NCBI RefSeq assembly: GCF_000430725.1
Contig: NZ_KE387203.1
Location: forward strand, 208,236-272,235
Reading direction: 5' to 3'
DNA from: Azohydromonas australica DSM 1124
GTDB taxonomy: Bacteria > Pseudomonadota > Gammaproteobacteria > Burkholderiales > Burkholderiaceae_C
DNA length: 64,000 bases
Position 1 is the stretch's first letter. Every line of letters begins with the position of its first letter. Below are positions 50,645-62,324 of this stretch, piece by piece. The position numbers were made by a program, and so were the translations under genes. Below the pieces are notes generated by a model. The model saw only the letters and a list, made by a program, of their open reading frames with translations, made no database searches and was not told the DNA's origin.

Positions 50645-51586
50645 ATGGAGCAACCCATCGATACCGCCGTCCTGTTCCTGATCTTCAACCGCCCGGAGAC
50701 GACCGAGCGCGTCTTCGAGGCCATCCGCCAGGCACGCCCGCCGCGCCTGTACGTGTCGGCCGACGGCGCGCGCGCGGACCGCGACGGCGAGGCGCAGCGC
50801 TGCGAGCAGGCCCGGCGCATCGCCACGGCCGTGGACTGGCCCTGCGAGCTGCACACGCAGCTGCACACGCAGAACCTGGGCTGCAGGCGCGCCGTCACCG
50901 GGGCGATCGACTGGTTCTTCGCCCAGGAGGCCGAGGGCATCGTGCTGGAGGACGACATCCTCCCCGTGCCGGGCTTCTTCGCCTTCTGCGAGGCGCTGCT
51001 GGCGCGCTACCGCGACGACGACCGGGTCTGGGCCATCAGCGGCTGCAACTTCGTGGCCGACCGCTACCGCGCGGACGCGAGCTATTTCTTCTCGCACCAC
51101 AACCACGTGTGGGGCTGGGCGAGCTGGCGCCGCTCCTGGCAGCGCTACGACCTGGAGATGCGGCAATGGCCGCAATGGGCGCGCAGCGGCGCGCTGCTGC
51201 GCCACCTGGGCGGCGACCGCTGCGCGGCCGACTACTGGCGCGAGAAATTCCGCCGCATCTACCGCGGCCACGAGCCCTCGGCCTGGGACTACCAGTGGAT
51301 GCTCAGCGCCTGGGAGCACGACGCGCACACGATCCTGCCCGCGCACAACCTGGTGACCAACCTGGGCTTCGGCGCGGCGGCCACCAACACCACCAAGCCG
51401 CCGGCCGGCTTCATCACGCGCAACCCGGCCCGCGACATCGGGCTGCCGCTGCGGCATCCGGCGCGGGTGGAGCGCGACGCGCAGGCCGACCTGCTCATCC
51501 GCCGCCACGTGACCGGGCTCACCCACTGGCGCTGCCTCAAGCGCTCGCTGCGCCGGCTGCGCCCGGGCGCTTCCCAGCCCGACTGA
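50645..51586 (+). CDS. GT2-like / HlpA-like glycosyltransferase
   Basis: The 313-residue protein starts DTAVLFLIFNRPETTERVFEAIRQ, typical of a nucleotide-diphospho-sugar transferase group sometimes annotated hemolytic protein HlpA-like. A DD-rich motif, GIVLEDDILPVPGFFAF, near residue 100 is the likely metal and donor site. FSHHNHVWGWASWRRSWQRYD follows and is characteristic of this group. The donor is unknown. A TAGAAT box lies at 50551-50556. The next gene starts five bases after its stop. Confidence 0.8.
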   Translation: MEQPIDTAVLFLIFNRPETTERVFEAIRQARPPRLYVSADGARADRDGEAQRCEQARRIATAVDWPCELHTQLHTQNLGCRRAVTGAIDWFFAQEAEGIVLEDDILPVPGFFAFCEALLARYRDDDRVWAISGCNFVADRYRADASYFFSHHNHVWGWASWRRSWQRYDLEMRQWPQWARSGALLRHLGGDRCAADYWREKFRRIYRGHEPSAWDYQWMLSAWEHDAHTILPAHNLVTNLGFGAAATNTTKPPAGFITRNPARDIGLPLRHPARVERDAQADLLIRRHVTGLTHWRCLKRSLRRLRPGASQPD

Positions 51587-51591
51587 ACACC

Positions 51592-52461
51592 ATGGACGCC
51601 ATGAGCCCCTCCCCCATCGAGCTGGCCGTCGTCGGCGTGGCGCGCAACTGCAGCCGCTCGCTGCGGCGCGACATCGCCCGGCTGCGCGCCGCCACCGCCG
51701 GCTGCGGCGCGGCCCGGGTGCATTTCCTGATCGTCGAGAGCGACTCCGACGACGGCAGCGAGGCCGCGCTGGCGGCGCTGGCGCGCGAGATGCCGGCGTT
51801 CCGCTACCTCTCGCTGGGCGCGCTGCGCAGCCGCATCCCGCAGCGCACCGCGCGCATCGCGCACTGCCGCAATGCCTACATCGACGCGCTGCGCGACGAC
51901 CCGCAGTACGCCGCCGTGACGCACGTGCTGGTGTCGGACCTCGACGGCGTGAGCAAGGACCTCGACGCCGCGGCGCTGGCCTCGTGCTGGCGCGCGGGGC
52001 TGCCCGAGTGGGGCGCGCTCACCGCCAACCAGGGCGACTACTACTACGACATCTGGGCGCTGCGCCACCCCGTCTGGTGCCCCGGCGACGCCTGGGAGCA
52101 GCAGCGCGCGCTGCTGCCGCAGCTGGGCAAGCGCGCGGCCGACGAGGTGGCGCTGTTCTCGCGCATGGTCCACATCGACCCGGACCGACCGCCCATCGAG
52201 GTGGAGTCGGCCTTCGGCGGCCTGGGCCTGTACCGGCGCGAGGCGCTGCTGTCCGGGCGCTACGTGGGGCTGGACGCGGACGGGCGCGAGGTCTGCGAGC
52301 ACGTGGCGCTGCATGCGCAGCTGCGCGCGCAGGGGCACCGCATCTTCATCAACCCGGCGCTGATCAACGCCCGCAGCACCAAGCACGCCGGGCGCAAGAA
52401 GTTCTGGCGCACGCTGCGCCGGCGCCTGTGGAACCGCCTGCGCGGCAGGAACGACCTGTGA
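51592..52461 (+). CDS. putative glycosyltransferase, CAP59-like layout
   Basis: The 289-residue protein runs ELAVVGVARNCSRSLRRDI, then HFLIVESDSDDGSEAAL, RIPQRTARIAHCRNAYIDAL, and HVLVSDLDGVSKDLDAAAL with a DLD acidic motif near residue 115. The order resembles cryptococcal CAP59-type mannosyltransferase domains, but this is a visual impression and not a firm family call. The C-terminus is strongly basic (GRKKFWRTLRRRLWNRLRGR), so it may sit on the inner membrane. Its stop overlaps the next start (GTGA). Confidence 0.65.
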   Translation: MDAMSPSPIELAVVGVARNCSRSLRRDIARLRAATAGCGAARVHFLIVESDSDDGSEAALAALAREMPAFRYLSLGALRSRIPQRTARIAHCRNAYIDALRDDPQYAAVTHVLVSDLDGVSKDLDAAALASCWRAGLPEWGALTANQGDYYYDIWALRHPVWCPGDAWEQQRALLPQLGKRAADEVALFSRMVHIDPDRPPIEVESAFGGLGLYRREALLSGRYVGLDADGREVCEHVALHAQLRAQGHRIFINPALINARSTKHAGRKKFWRTLRRRLWNRLRGRNDL

Positions 52462-53507
52462 CGAACATGCTCTATGCCAACCTGGTCGTGCAGCGCATGC
52501 GCGACAACCGGCCCTTCACGCCGGGCGCCGGCCCCAACGGGGGCGACTTCTTCCTGCCCTGGCGCGAGCTGCGCGCGCGCTTCGCGGATGCCGGCATCGA
52601 GCTCAACACGCCCGACCGCAACGAGGGCCGCGAGGTCGCCTTCGAGCTGCACCTCAACGCCCAGCGCCAGCTGCCCGCGGACCGGCCCTGCTACACCTTC
52701 CTGTACGAGGACCCGCTGGTGCGCCCGCTCAACGCCAACCTGGCGCAGCTCGCGCGCTACCGGCTGGTGTTCACCTGGAACGAGGAGCTGATCGACAACC
52801 AGCACTTCCGCCGCCTGGAGTACCCCAACGACCTGACGGTGAAGGAGGTGCCGGGCTGGGACGGGCGCGACCTGTTCTGCGTGATGCTGGCCTCCAACAA
52901 GGCGCTGCGGCACCCGGACCCGCGCAACCTGCACGACAAGCGCGTCGAGGCCATCCGCTTCTTCGAGGCGCAGGCACCGGAGCTGTTCTCGCTCTACGGC
53001 CGCGGCTGGGGCATCCCGGCAGTGCGGCCCGGCGCGTGGGGCCGCATTCGCAAGCGCCTGCACGAGTGGCGCGCCAGGCTGCAGCCCGACTTGAAACCCT
53101 TCCCGAGCTGGCGCGGCGGCGTGCACCACAAGAGCGAGGTGCTGCTGCGCGCGCGCTTCGCGCTGTGCTACGAGAACTCGCGCGGCGCACCCGGCTACCT
53201 GACGGAGAAGATCTTCGACTGCTTCACCACCGGCTGCGTGCCGGTGTACGTGGGCGGCCCGCGCGCCACGGAGCACATCCCGCGCGATTGCTACATCGAC
53301 GGCGACGCCTTCGGCTCGATGGCGCAGCTGCTGCAGGCGCTGCAGGGCATCGACGCGGCACGCTTCGCCCGCTACCAGCGCGCCATGCGCGAGTTCCTGC
53401 TCAGCCCGGCCAGCACGCGCTTCAGCAACGCGCACTTCTGCCGCACGCTGGTGGAAGGCATCACCGCCGACCTGGCGCAGCTGCAGCCGCGGGCGCAGCC
53501 GGCCTGA
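52458..53507 (+). CDS. GT10 family (fucosyltransferase-like) glycosyltransferase
   Basis: The 349-residue protein carries the GT10 signature FALCYENSRGAPGYLTEKIF followed by DCFTTGCVPVYVGGP (about residues 234-268), the donor-binding part that in alpha-1,3/1,4-fucosyltransferases holds GDP-fucose. An acceptor-side N-terminal domain includes FTWNEELIDNQHFRRLEY. The GTG start overlaps the previous stop (GTGA), and an ATG three codons later is an alternative. No GDP-fucose synthesis genes are in the window, so the donor remains open. It is convergent with the ABC exporter gene, 21 bases apart. Confidence 0.88.
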   Translation: MTNMLYANLVVQRMRDNRPFTPGAGPNGGDFFLPWRELRARFADAGIELNTPDRNEGREVAFELHLNAQRQLPADRPCYTFLYEDPLVRPLNANLAQLARYRLVFTWNEELIDNQHFRRLEYPNDLTVKEVPGWDGRDLFCVMLASNKALRHPDPRNLHDKRVEAIRFFEAQAPELFSLYGRGWGIPAVRPGAWGRIRKRLHEWRARLQPDLKPFPSWRGGVHHKSEVLLRARFALCYENSRGAPGYLTEKIFDCFTTGCVPVYVGGPRATEHIPRDCYIDGDAFGSMAQLLQALQGIDAARFARYQRAMREFLLSPASTRFSNAHFCRTLVEGITADLAQLQPRAQPA

Positions 53508-53528
53508 AGCAGCCGGCCGCGGCGGGCC

Positions 53529-55313
53529 TCAGCCCGCCGCCTGCGCCCGCACCATGGCCGCGTAACGCCTGTCCAGCGCCATGAGCTCGGCGTGCGTGCC
53601 CTGCTCCACCACGCGGCCGCCTTCGAGCACGCAGATCGCATGCGCGTTGCGCACGGTGCTCAGGCGGTGTGCGATGACGATCATGGTCTTGCGCCCGTGC
53701 CACTGCTCCAGCGCCTGCTGGATGGCGCGCTCGCTCTCGGTGTCCAGCGCCGAGGTGGCCTCGTCCAGGATCCACACCGGCGCGTCCTTGTAGAGCGCGC
53801 GCGCGATGGCTAGGCGCTGGCGCTGCCCGCCCGAGAGCCGGCTGCCGTTGATGCCGATGGAGGCGTTCAGCCCCTCGGGCTGCGACGCGACGAAGTCCCA
53901 CAGCGCCGCCGCGCGCAGGCAGCTCTCCACGCGCGCGGGATCGTGCGGCTGGGCGTACACGACGTTGTCGGCGATGGAGGCGTCGAAGAGCACGATGTCC
54001 TGCGTCACCACCGCGAACTGCCGGCGCAGCGAGGCCTTGCTCAGCTCCCGCAGCGACACGCCGTCCAGCCGCACGTCGCCCACGTCCGGCGCCGCGAAGC
54101 CCAGCAGCGCGTTGACCACGGTGCTCTTGCCCGCGCCGGAACTGCCCACCAGCGCCACGGTGCGCCCGGCGGGCACCTGCAGGCTCAGGTGGTCCAGCGC
54201 GGGACGCTCGGCGCCCGGGTAGCGCAGCGAGACGTCCTCGAAGCGGATCTCGCCGTTGGCCTGCTCCAGCGTGCGCCGGCCCGGGTCGGGCTCGTGAGGC
54301 TCGTCCAGCAGCTCGAAGGTGCCGCGCGCGGTGATCAGCGCCGCGGTGATGGGCCGCGACACGTCGGTGAGGTGGCGCGTCTTGGACACCAGCAGCAGCA
54401 GCGCCGCGACGTAGGCCGCGAACTCACCCACGGTGGCGCCGTTGTTCTGCGCCTGGTAGAGCGCCATGGTGACGATGGCGGCCACGCCGAAGCTGGCGGC
54501 GAGCTGCGAGATCGGCGTCATCAGCGCCGAGGCGGCCACGCTCTTGACGTCCATGCCCTGCACGTGGCGCGCCTGCTGCTCGAAGCGCCCGCGCTCGAAC
54601 TCGACGGCATCGAAGGTGCGGATCACGCGCCAGGCGCGCGCCAGGTCGTCCACCACGCCCACCAGCCCGATCTGCGCGTCGTAGGCCGCGCTGCCCACCC
54701 GCTGCACGCGCCGGTGCACCAGCCGCATGCCCACGCCCAGCAGCGGCACGGTGATGAGCGACAGCGCCGTGAGCTGCCAGTTGAGATAGCAGAGGTAGAC
54801 CAGCAGCGCCAGCGCGGTGGTGCCGTCGCGCAGCAGCGTCAGCATCGCGCCGCCGAGCGACTCGGCGATGTTCTGCGGGTCGTTGATGGTCTTGGACACC
54901 ACCACGCCCGAGGACAGCCGCGCGAACAGCGAGGCATCGGCCCGCAGCACCGCGTCCGCGAGGTCGCGGCGCAGGCCCAGCACCACGCGGGAGAGGCCGC
55001 GGCGCAGCATGTAGGTGCCGGCGAAGCTGAACACCCCGCGCAGCAGGAACAGCCCGATCAGGCTCACCGGCACCATCCACAGCGGGAAGGCGGGCTCGGC
55101 CAGGAAGCCCTTGTCCAGGCCGATCTGCAGCAGCTTGGGAATCAGCGGCTCGGTGGCCGAGCCCAGCAGGAAGGCCACCACCGAGACCAGCAATCCGTAG
55201 CGTTGCGGCCAGAAATAGCGGCCCAGCCGTCTGGCGACCTCTCGGTTGCCGGTGGGTGTACTGCTCGTGCGGGGCTCCGGCGAGGATCCAGGCGAAGGGG
55301 GGGTGGTAGTCAT
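53529..55313 (-). CDS. MsbA-like ABC exporter (fused membrane and ATPase domains)
   Basis: The 594-residue half-transporter has six predicted helices in the N-terminal part (for example YGLLVSVVAFLLGSATEPLIP) and a C-terminal ATPase. That domain has Walker A GSSGAGKST near residue 388, signature LSGGQRQR, Walker B VWILDEATSALD, and the H-loop IAHRLSTVRN. Membrane and ATPase domains fit the lipid A flippase MsbA or lipid-linked glycan and drug exporters. Its position after a glycosyltransferase cluster suggests lipid or glycan export. The ATG at 55313 begins MTTTPPSPGSSPEP, a low-complexity extension with no strong ribosome site. Confidence 0.93.
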   Translation of the reverse strand: MTTTPPSPGSSPEPRTSSTPTGNREVARRLGRYFWPQRYGLLVSVVAFLLGSATEPLIPKLLQIGLDKGFLAEPAFPLWMVPVSLIGLFLLRGVFSFAGTYMLRRGLSRVVLGLRRDLADAVLRADASLFARLSSGVVVSKTINDPQNIAESLGGAMLTLLRDGTTALALLVYLCYLNWQLTALSLITVPLLGVGMRLVHRRVQRVGSAAYDAQIGLVGVVDDLARAWRVIRTFDAVEFERGRFEQQARHVQGMDVKSVAASALMTPISQLAASFGVAAIVTMALYQAQNNGATVGEFAAYVAALLLLVSKTRHLTDVSRPITAALITARGTFELLDEPHEPDPGRRTLEQANGEIRFEDVSLRYPGAERPALDHLSLQVPAGRTVALVGSSGAGKSTVVNALLGFAAPDVGDVRLDGVSLRELSKASLRRQFAVVTQDIVLFDASIADNVVYAQPHDPARVESCLRAAALWDFVASQPEGLNASIGINGSRLSGGQRQRLAIARALYKDAPVWILDEATSALDTESERAIQQALEQWHGRKTMIVIAHRLSTVRNAHAICVLEGGRVVEQGTHAELMALDRRYAAMVRAQAAG

Positions 55314-55395
55314 CAGGGGCGGGATGCTATCGAAGTTTTTCGTCGCCCCCGCCCGGTGGCGGGCGGCCTTCGGAACCACCCGTGAAAGGTGCCCC

Positions 55396-55713
55396 ATGCC
55401 CTTGTCTACCGTGATTCGCCCCTGGCCCGCGCTGGGCCGAGGCGCCGTGCTGGCGCTGCTGGTGGCGGTCGCCACGGCCGTGCACGCAGCCGCAGTAGAC
55501 GTCAACACCGCCACGCAGGCGCAGCTGGAGCAGCTGCGCGGCATCGGCGTGTCGATGTCGGAGAAGCTGCTGGCCGAGCGCGCGAGGCAGCCCTTCGCCG
55601 ACTGGGCCGACCTGATCGCGCGCGTGCCCGGCGTCAGCGCCCGCAGCGCCGAGCGGCTGTCGGTCCAGGGGCTGCGCGTGGGGGAGCGGGCTTACGAGCC
55701 GCCGCCCCGCTGA
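55396..55713 (+). CDS. ComEA-like helix-hairpin-helix protein
   Basis: The 105-residue product has an N-terminal membrane-spanning signal (LGRGAVLALLVAVATAVHAA) and then VDVNTATQAQLEQLRGIGVSMSEKLL, two helix-hairpin-helix motifs of the kind that bind DNA non-specifically. Homologues such as ComEA act in DNA uptake. Single small exported versions occur widely in Betaproteobacteria, where their role is not fixed. It is divergent from the ABC exporter (82-base gap) and convergent with a secreted protein gene (6 bases between the stop codons). Confidence 0.88.
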   Translation: MPLSTVIRPWPALGRGAVLALLVAVATAVHAAAVDVNTATQAQLEQLRGIGVSMSEKLLAERARQPFADWADLIARVPGVSARSAERLSVQGLRVGERAYEPPPR

Positions 55714-55719
55714 AGCTCG

Positions 55720-56196
55720 TCAATGCTTGTCGTGCCCACGGCCATGGCCGTGGCCCTTGCCGGGATGGTCGTCCCAGTCCGGCCCGCCGCGGCGGTCGTT
55801 GTCGCGGCCATCGCGGTCATAACGCCCGCCACGGTCATCGCGGTCGTAGCGCTCGCCGCGGTGCGGCAGCACGTGATCGCGGTACCAGTGGTCCTGCACG
55901 AAGTACACCGGCACGCCGCAGGCGTTGTAGCGGCCGCAGTAGCTCTTCCATTTCTTCTGGTGGCCCGGCGGCACCCACAGGTACACCGGCTGCGGTTGCG
56001 CCACCACGTAGGCCGGCTGCTGAATGATCACCGGCTGCTGCACCACCACCGCGGGCTGAGGGAAGCGGCCGATGTCGACGCGGCCGTACACGCCCGGCTG
56101 GCTGATCTGGACCGACACGCCCACGTCGGCGGCCTGGGCCGGCGCCAGGGACAGTAAGGAGACGGCGGCCAGCGCAGCGCAGAGGAAGGGCTTCAT
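55720..56196 (-). CDS. exported protein with a His/Asp/Arg/Gly-rich tail
   Basis: The 158-residue product has a signal peptide (KPFLCAALAAVSLLSLAPAQA). A middle part follows with VSVQISQPGVYGRVDIGRF and VYLWVPPGHQKKWKSYCGRYN, with a Cys pair and CGVPVYFVQD. The end is a tail of about 45 residues almost all His, Asp, Arg, Gly and Lys. Tails of this type can bind metal or anions, but no function is known. Similar small secreted proteins with the PGHxKxWxxxCGxYxxC segment occur in Comamonadaceae and relatives. It is transcribed in the same direction as dnaE but lies downstream of it. The 81 bases between show nothing distinctive. Confidence 0.8.
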   Translation of the reverse strand: MKPFLCAALAAVSLLSLAPAQAADVGVSVQISQPGVYGRVDIGRFPQPAVVVQQPVIIQQPAYVVAQPQPVYLWVPPGHQKKWKSYCGRYNACGVPVYFVQDHWYRDHVLPHRGERYDRDDRGGRYDRDGRDNDRRGGPDWDDHPGKGHGHGRGHDKH

Positions 56197-56277
56197 TCAG
56201 TTCACATCGTTAAGTGGTCGAACCTGTCCAACGCGCTGCGCGCCCGCAGCGGCGACAGCGCCGCCGCCGCAGTTGCA

Positions 56278-59802
<3,525 letters not shown>

Positions 59803-59808
59803 CGCGGG

Positions 59809-59835
59809 ATTTTACGGAGGGGGGCCTGACAGAAT
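59809..59835. promoter_or_regulatory. overlapping divergent promoters of dnaE and trhO
   Basis: Minus strand: TAAAAT at 59814-59809, 6 bases before the dnaE ATG (59802). Plus strand: CAGAAT at 59830-59835, 7 bases before the trhO GTG (59843). Both genes share a 40-base gap, so each -35 region would overlap the other gene's -10. Confidence 0.4.
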
Positions 59836-59842
59836 CCCGCCC

Positions 59843-60583
59843 GTGAATTCCGTTCTCAACATCTCCGCCTACAAGTTCCTCCCCCTGCCCGACACGGGCG
59901 CGCTGCGCGAAAAGCTTCACGCCGAAGCCTTGACACGGGGCCTCAAGGGCACCGTGCTCCTGGCCGAGGAAGGCATCAACCTGTTCCTGGCCGGCGCGCC
60001 GGAGGCGGTGCGCGGCTGGGTCGCGCAGCTGCAATCGGATGCACGTTTTGCCGACATCGCGCCGAAGGAAAGCTTCAGCGACACGGTGCCCTTCCGGCGG
60101 CTGCTGGTGAAGGTGAAGCGGGAAATCATCCGCATGAACCACCCGGCCATCCGCCCCGCGCAGGGCCGCGCCCCGGCACTGCCGCCGCCCACCCTGGCGC
60201 GCTGGCTCGAACAGGGCCACGACGACGACGGCCGCCCGGTGGTGATGCTGGACACGCGCAACGGCTTCGAGGTGGATGCCGGCGCCTTCGAGGACGCCAT
60301 CGACTGGCGGCTTCAAAAATTCAGCGACTTCCCCGCCGCGCTGCACGCCCACCTCGACCAGTTCCGGGACAAGACGGTGGTGAGCTACTGCACCGGCGGC
60401 ATCCGCTGCGAGAAGGCGGCGCTGCTGATGCAGGAGGCGGGCCTGGCGCACGTGTGGCAGCTCGAAGGCGGCATCCTCAAGTATTTCGAGGAGACGCACG
60501 CCCCGCGCTGGCGCGGCGCCTGTTTCGTCTTCGACGAGCGCGAAGGACTGGCGCCCGACCTGCAGCCCGCGCCGTCCCGCTGA
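59843..60583 (+). CDS. trhO: tRNA uridine(34) hydroxylase TrhO (rhodanese-like)
   Basis: The 246-residue enzyme hydroxylates uridine 34 of certain tRNAs to 5-hydroxyuridine. It is the YceA/UPF0176 family. It has a short N-terminal domain (NISAYKFLPLPDTGALREKL, then EEGINLFLAGAPEAV) and a rhodanese domain with the active Cys183 in SYCTGGIRCEKAA. The GTG start at 59843 begins the family sequence directly. No ribosome site is obvious, matching the leaderless promoter idea. The hydrolase-like gene begins two bases after its stop. Confidence 0.93.
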   Translation: MNSVLNISAYKFLPLPDTGALREKLHAEALTRGLKGTVLLAEEGINLFLAGAPEAVRGWVAQLQSDARFADIAPKESFSDTVPFRRLLVKVKREIIRMNHPAIRPAQGRAPALPPPTLARWLEQGHDDDGRPVVMLDTRNGFEVDAGAFEDAIDWRLQKFSDFPAALHAHLDQFRDKTVVSYCTGGIRCEKAALLMQEAGLAHVWQLEGGILKYFEETHAPRWRGACFVFDEREGLAPDLQPAPSR

Positions 60584-60585
60584 CG

Positions 60586-61533
60586 ATGGGCATCCGGGCG
60601 GTGCTGGTACGCATGGCCGGCGTGGCGCTGCTGGCCACCTCGCTGCTGGTGGCGGTGTCGCATGCGCCGGAGCGCCCGCCGCAGACGCTGGTGGAGCGCT
60701 GGGGCGCCGCGCCCTCGCGCTTCATGGAGGTGGACGAGCGCGTGCTGCACCTGCGCGACGAGGGGCCGCTGCTGGATCCGCAGCCCCTGGTGATGCTGCA
60801 CGGCCTGGGCGGCAGCCTGCACGACTGGGAGGAATGGAGCCGGGCGCTGCGCAACACGCACCGCGTGATCCGCATCGACCTGCCCGGCAACGGCCTCTCG
60901 GACCCGGCCCGCGAGGGGAACTACCGCAGCGAGGCCGACGCGCGGCGCGTGCTGGCGCTGCTGAGCCAGCTGGGCGTGGAGCGCATGCGCCTGGTCGGCC
61001 ACGGCCATGGCGGCGAGGTGGCGGCGCAGATGGCGCTGCAGGCGCCCCGGCGCGTGACGCGGCTGCTGCTGGTGTCCAGCGCGCCGCAGGACCCGGAGAC
61101 GCTGCCCCTGCCGCTGCGCGTGCTGCCCTCGCTGCCGCTGCCGCAGTGGCTGGTGACCTCGATGCTGCCGCGCCTGCTGGTGAGCAGCACGCTGGACTGG
61201 CTCTACGCCCCGGGCGCGAAAGTGACCGCGGCGCGGGTGGACCGGCGCCAGGAGCTGCTGCAGCGCGAGGGCAACCGCTGGGCGCTGCTGGAGCAGTGGC
61301 GCCAGCGGCCGAGCGAGCAGGAAAGCCAGGAGATGTTCAGCCGGCTGAAACTGCCCGTGCTGCTGCTGTGGGGCAACGAGGACAGCCTGACGCCGCTGGC
61401 CGAGGCGCAGGCGCTGCGCAGCAAGATCCCGGGCAGCCGGCTGCTGCTGCTCTCCGGCGTGGGCCACCTGCCGCAGGAAGAGGCGCCGGCGCGCAGCCTG
61501 GCGGCGGTGCAGCCCTTCCTGGAAGGGCACTGA
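60586..61533 (+). CDS. alpha/beta-hydrolase fold protein without the usual nucleophile
   Basis: The 315-residue protein has an N-terminal signal or membrane anchor (VLVRMAGVALLATSLLVAVS) and an alpha/beta hydrolase core with VMLHGLGGSLHDWEEW and RIDLPGNGLSDPA. The nucleophile elbow, normally GxSxG, reads GHGHGG, with Gly140 in the serine position. The acid (WGNEDSLTP) and His (GVGHLPQEEA) positions are present. It is probably a non-hydrolytic member, or it uses a different mechanism. It is two bases after trhO and likely co-transcribed. Substrate and role are unknown. Confidence 0.85.
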   Translation: MGIRAVLVRMAGVALLATSLLVAVSHAPERPPQTLVERWGAAPSRFMEVDERVLHLRDEGPLLDPQPLVMLHGLGGSLHDWEEWSRALRNTHRVIRIDLPGNGLSDPAREGNYRSEADARRVLALLSQLGVERMRLVGHGHGGEVAAQMALQAPRRVTRLLLVSSAPQDPETLPLPLRVLPSLPLPQWLVTSMLPRLLVSSTLDWLYAPGAKVTAARVDRRQELLQREGNRWALLEQWRQRPSEQESQEMFSRLKLPVLLLWGNEDSLTPLAEAQALRSKIPGSRLLLLSGVGHLPQEEAPARSLAAVQPFLEGH

Positions 61534-61546
61534 GCACAGCGGCCGC

Positions 61547-62266
61547 TCAGGTCCGCAGCGCCTTGAGCACCTCGGAGCGGAACTCGCGCTGGTACAGCAC
61601 CCACAGCACGCCGGCGGTGGCGGCCATGAAGAACACCGGCGAGAAGAACCAGCCCACCACGGCGAAAGCCATGTAGTAGGCGCGCAGCCCGTCGTTGAAG
61701 GCCTCGGCCGCCAGCGCCATGACGTGGCCGGCGCGGTCGGCGAAGGCCTCGCGCTCGGCCGGGGCGCGCTCGCCCATGCCGGCGAAGACGTCCCGGTCCG
61801 GCGCCGCCCCGACCAGCAGCGCGCCGAAGCTGTACTGCCGCAGGCTCCAGGTGAAGCGGAAGAAGGCGTGCACGAAGATGCCCGTGAGCAGCACCAGCTT
61901 GAGGTCGAAGATCAGCACGCTGGTGCGGGCGGCGAACGGGATCTCCTTGACCAGCTCCGCCACGCGCTCGGTCGTGGACAGCATGGCCAGCAGGCCGCCA
62001 ATGATCAGGATGGTGGTCGAGGCGAAGAAGCTCGGCCCCGAGGACATGCTCTGCACCACCACGCCGTCGAGCACGCGGTTGTCGCGGAACGTGGCCTGCA
62101 GCATCCACTGCCGCCGCACGCGGTTGCTGGTGGCCAGCAGCGAGCGCTCGGCGAAGCCCTGGCGCCGCGCGAAGGTGGCGTAGCCCACCCACCCGACCAG
62201 GAACCAGGCCAGCGCCAGCCAGTCCGGCCAGGGCAGCCCGTTCAGCAGGTTGATCAGATTTTTCAT
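61547..62266 (-). CDS. DUF599 membrane protein
   Basis: The 239-residue inner-membrane protein has four or so predicted helices (WLALAWFLVGWVGYATFARR, then TILIIGGLLAML, SVLIFDLKLVLLTGIFVHAF and GWFFSPVFFMAATAGVLWVL). It matches the DUF599 family, which has no known function. The ATG at 62266 starts MKNLINLLNGLPWPDW. The gene stop is 13 bases from the hydrolase stop (convergent). Upstream lies the pirin gene on the same strand with a 58-base gap. Confidence 0.9.
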   Translation of the reverse strand: MKNLINLLNGLPWPDWLALAWFLVGWVGYATFARRQGFAERSLLATSNRVRRQWMLQATFRDNRVLDGVVVQSMSSGPSFFASTTILIIGGLLAMLSTTERVAELVKEIPFAARTSVLIFDLKLVLLTGIFVHAFFRFTWSLRQYSFGALLVGAAPDRDVFAGMGERAPAEREAFADRAGHVMALAAEAFNDGLRAYYMAFAVVGWFFSPVFFMAATAGVLWVLYQREFRSEVLKALRT

Positions 62267-62324
62267 GGGGCGCCACTGTAGCGACGCCCCGGGGCGGCTC
62301 CGGGCCGAAACGGTGGCCGGCCGA

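Noticed and set aside
50566-51591. Extension of the CAP59-like gene to a GTG at 50566
   Set aside because: That stretch overlaps the HlpA-like glycosyltransferase in another frame and encodes a Gly/Ala/Arg-rich shadow sequence. The ATG at 51592 begins the recognisable protein.
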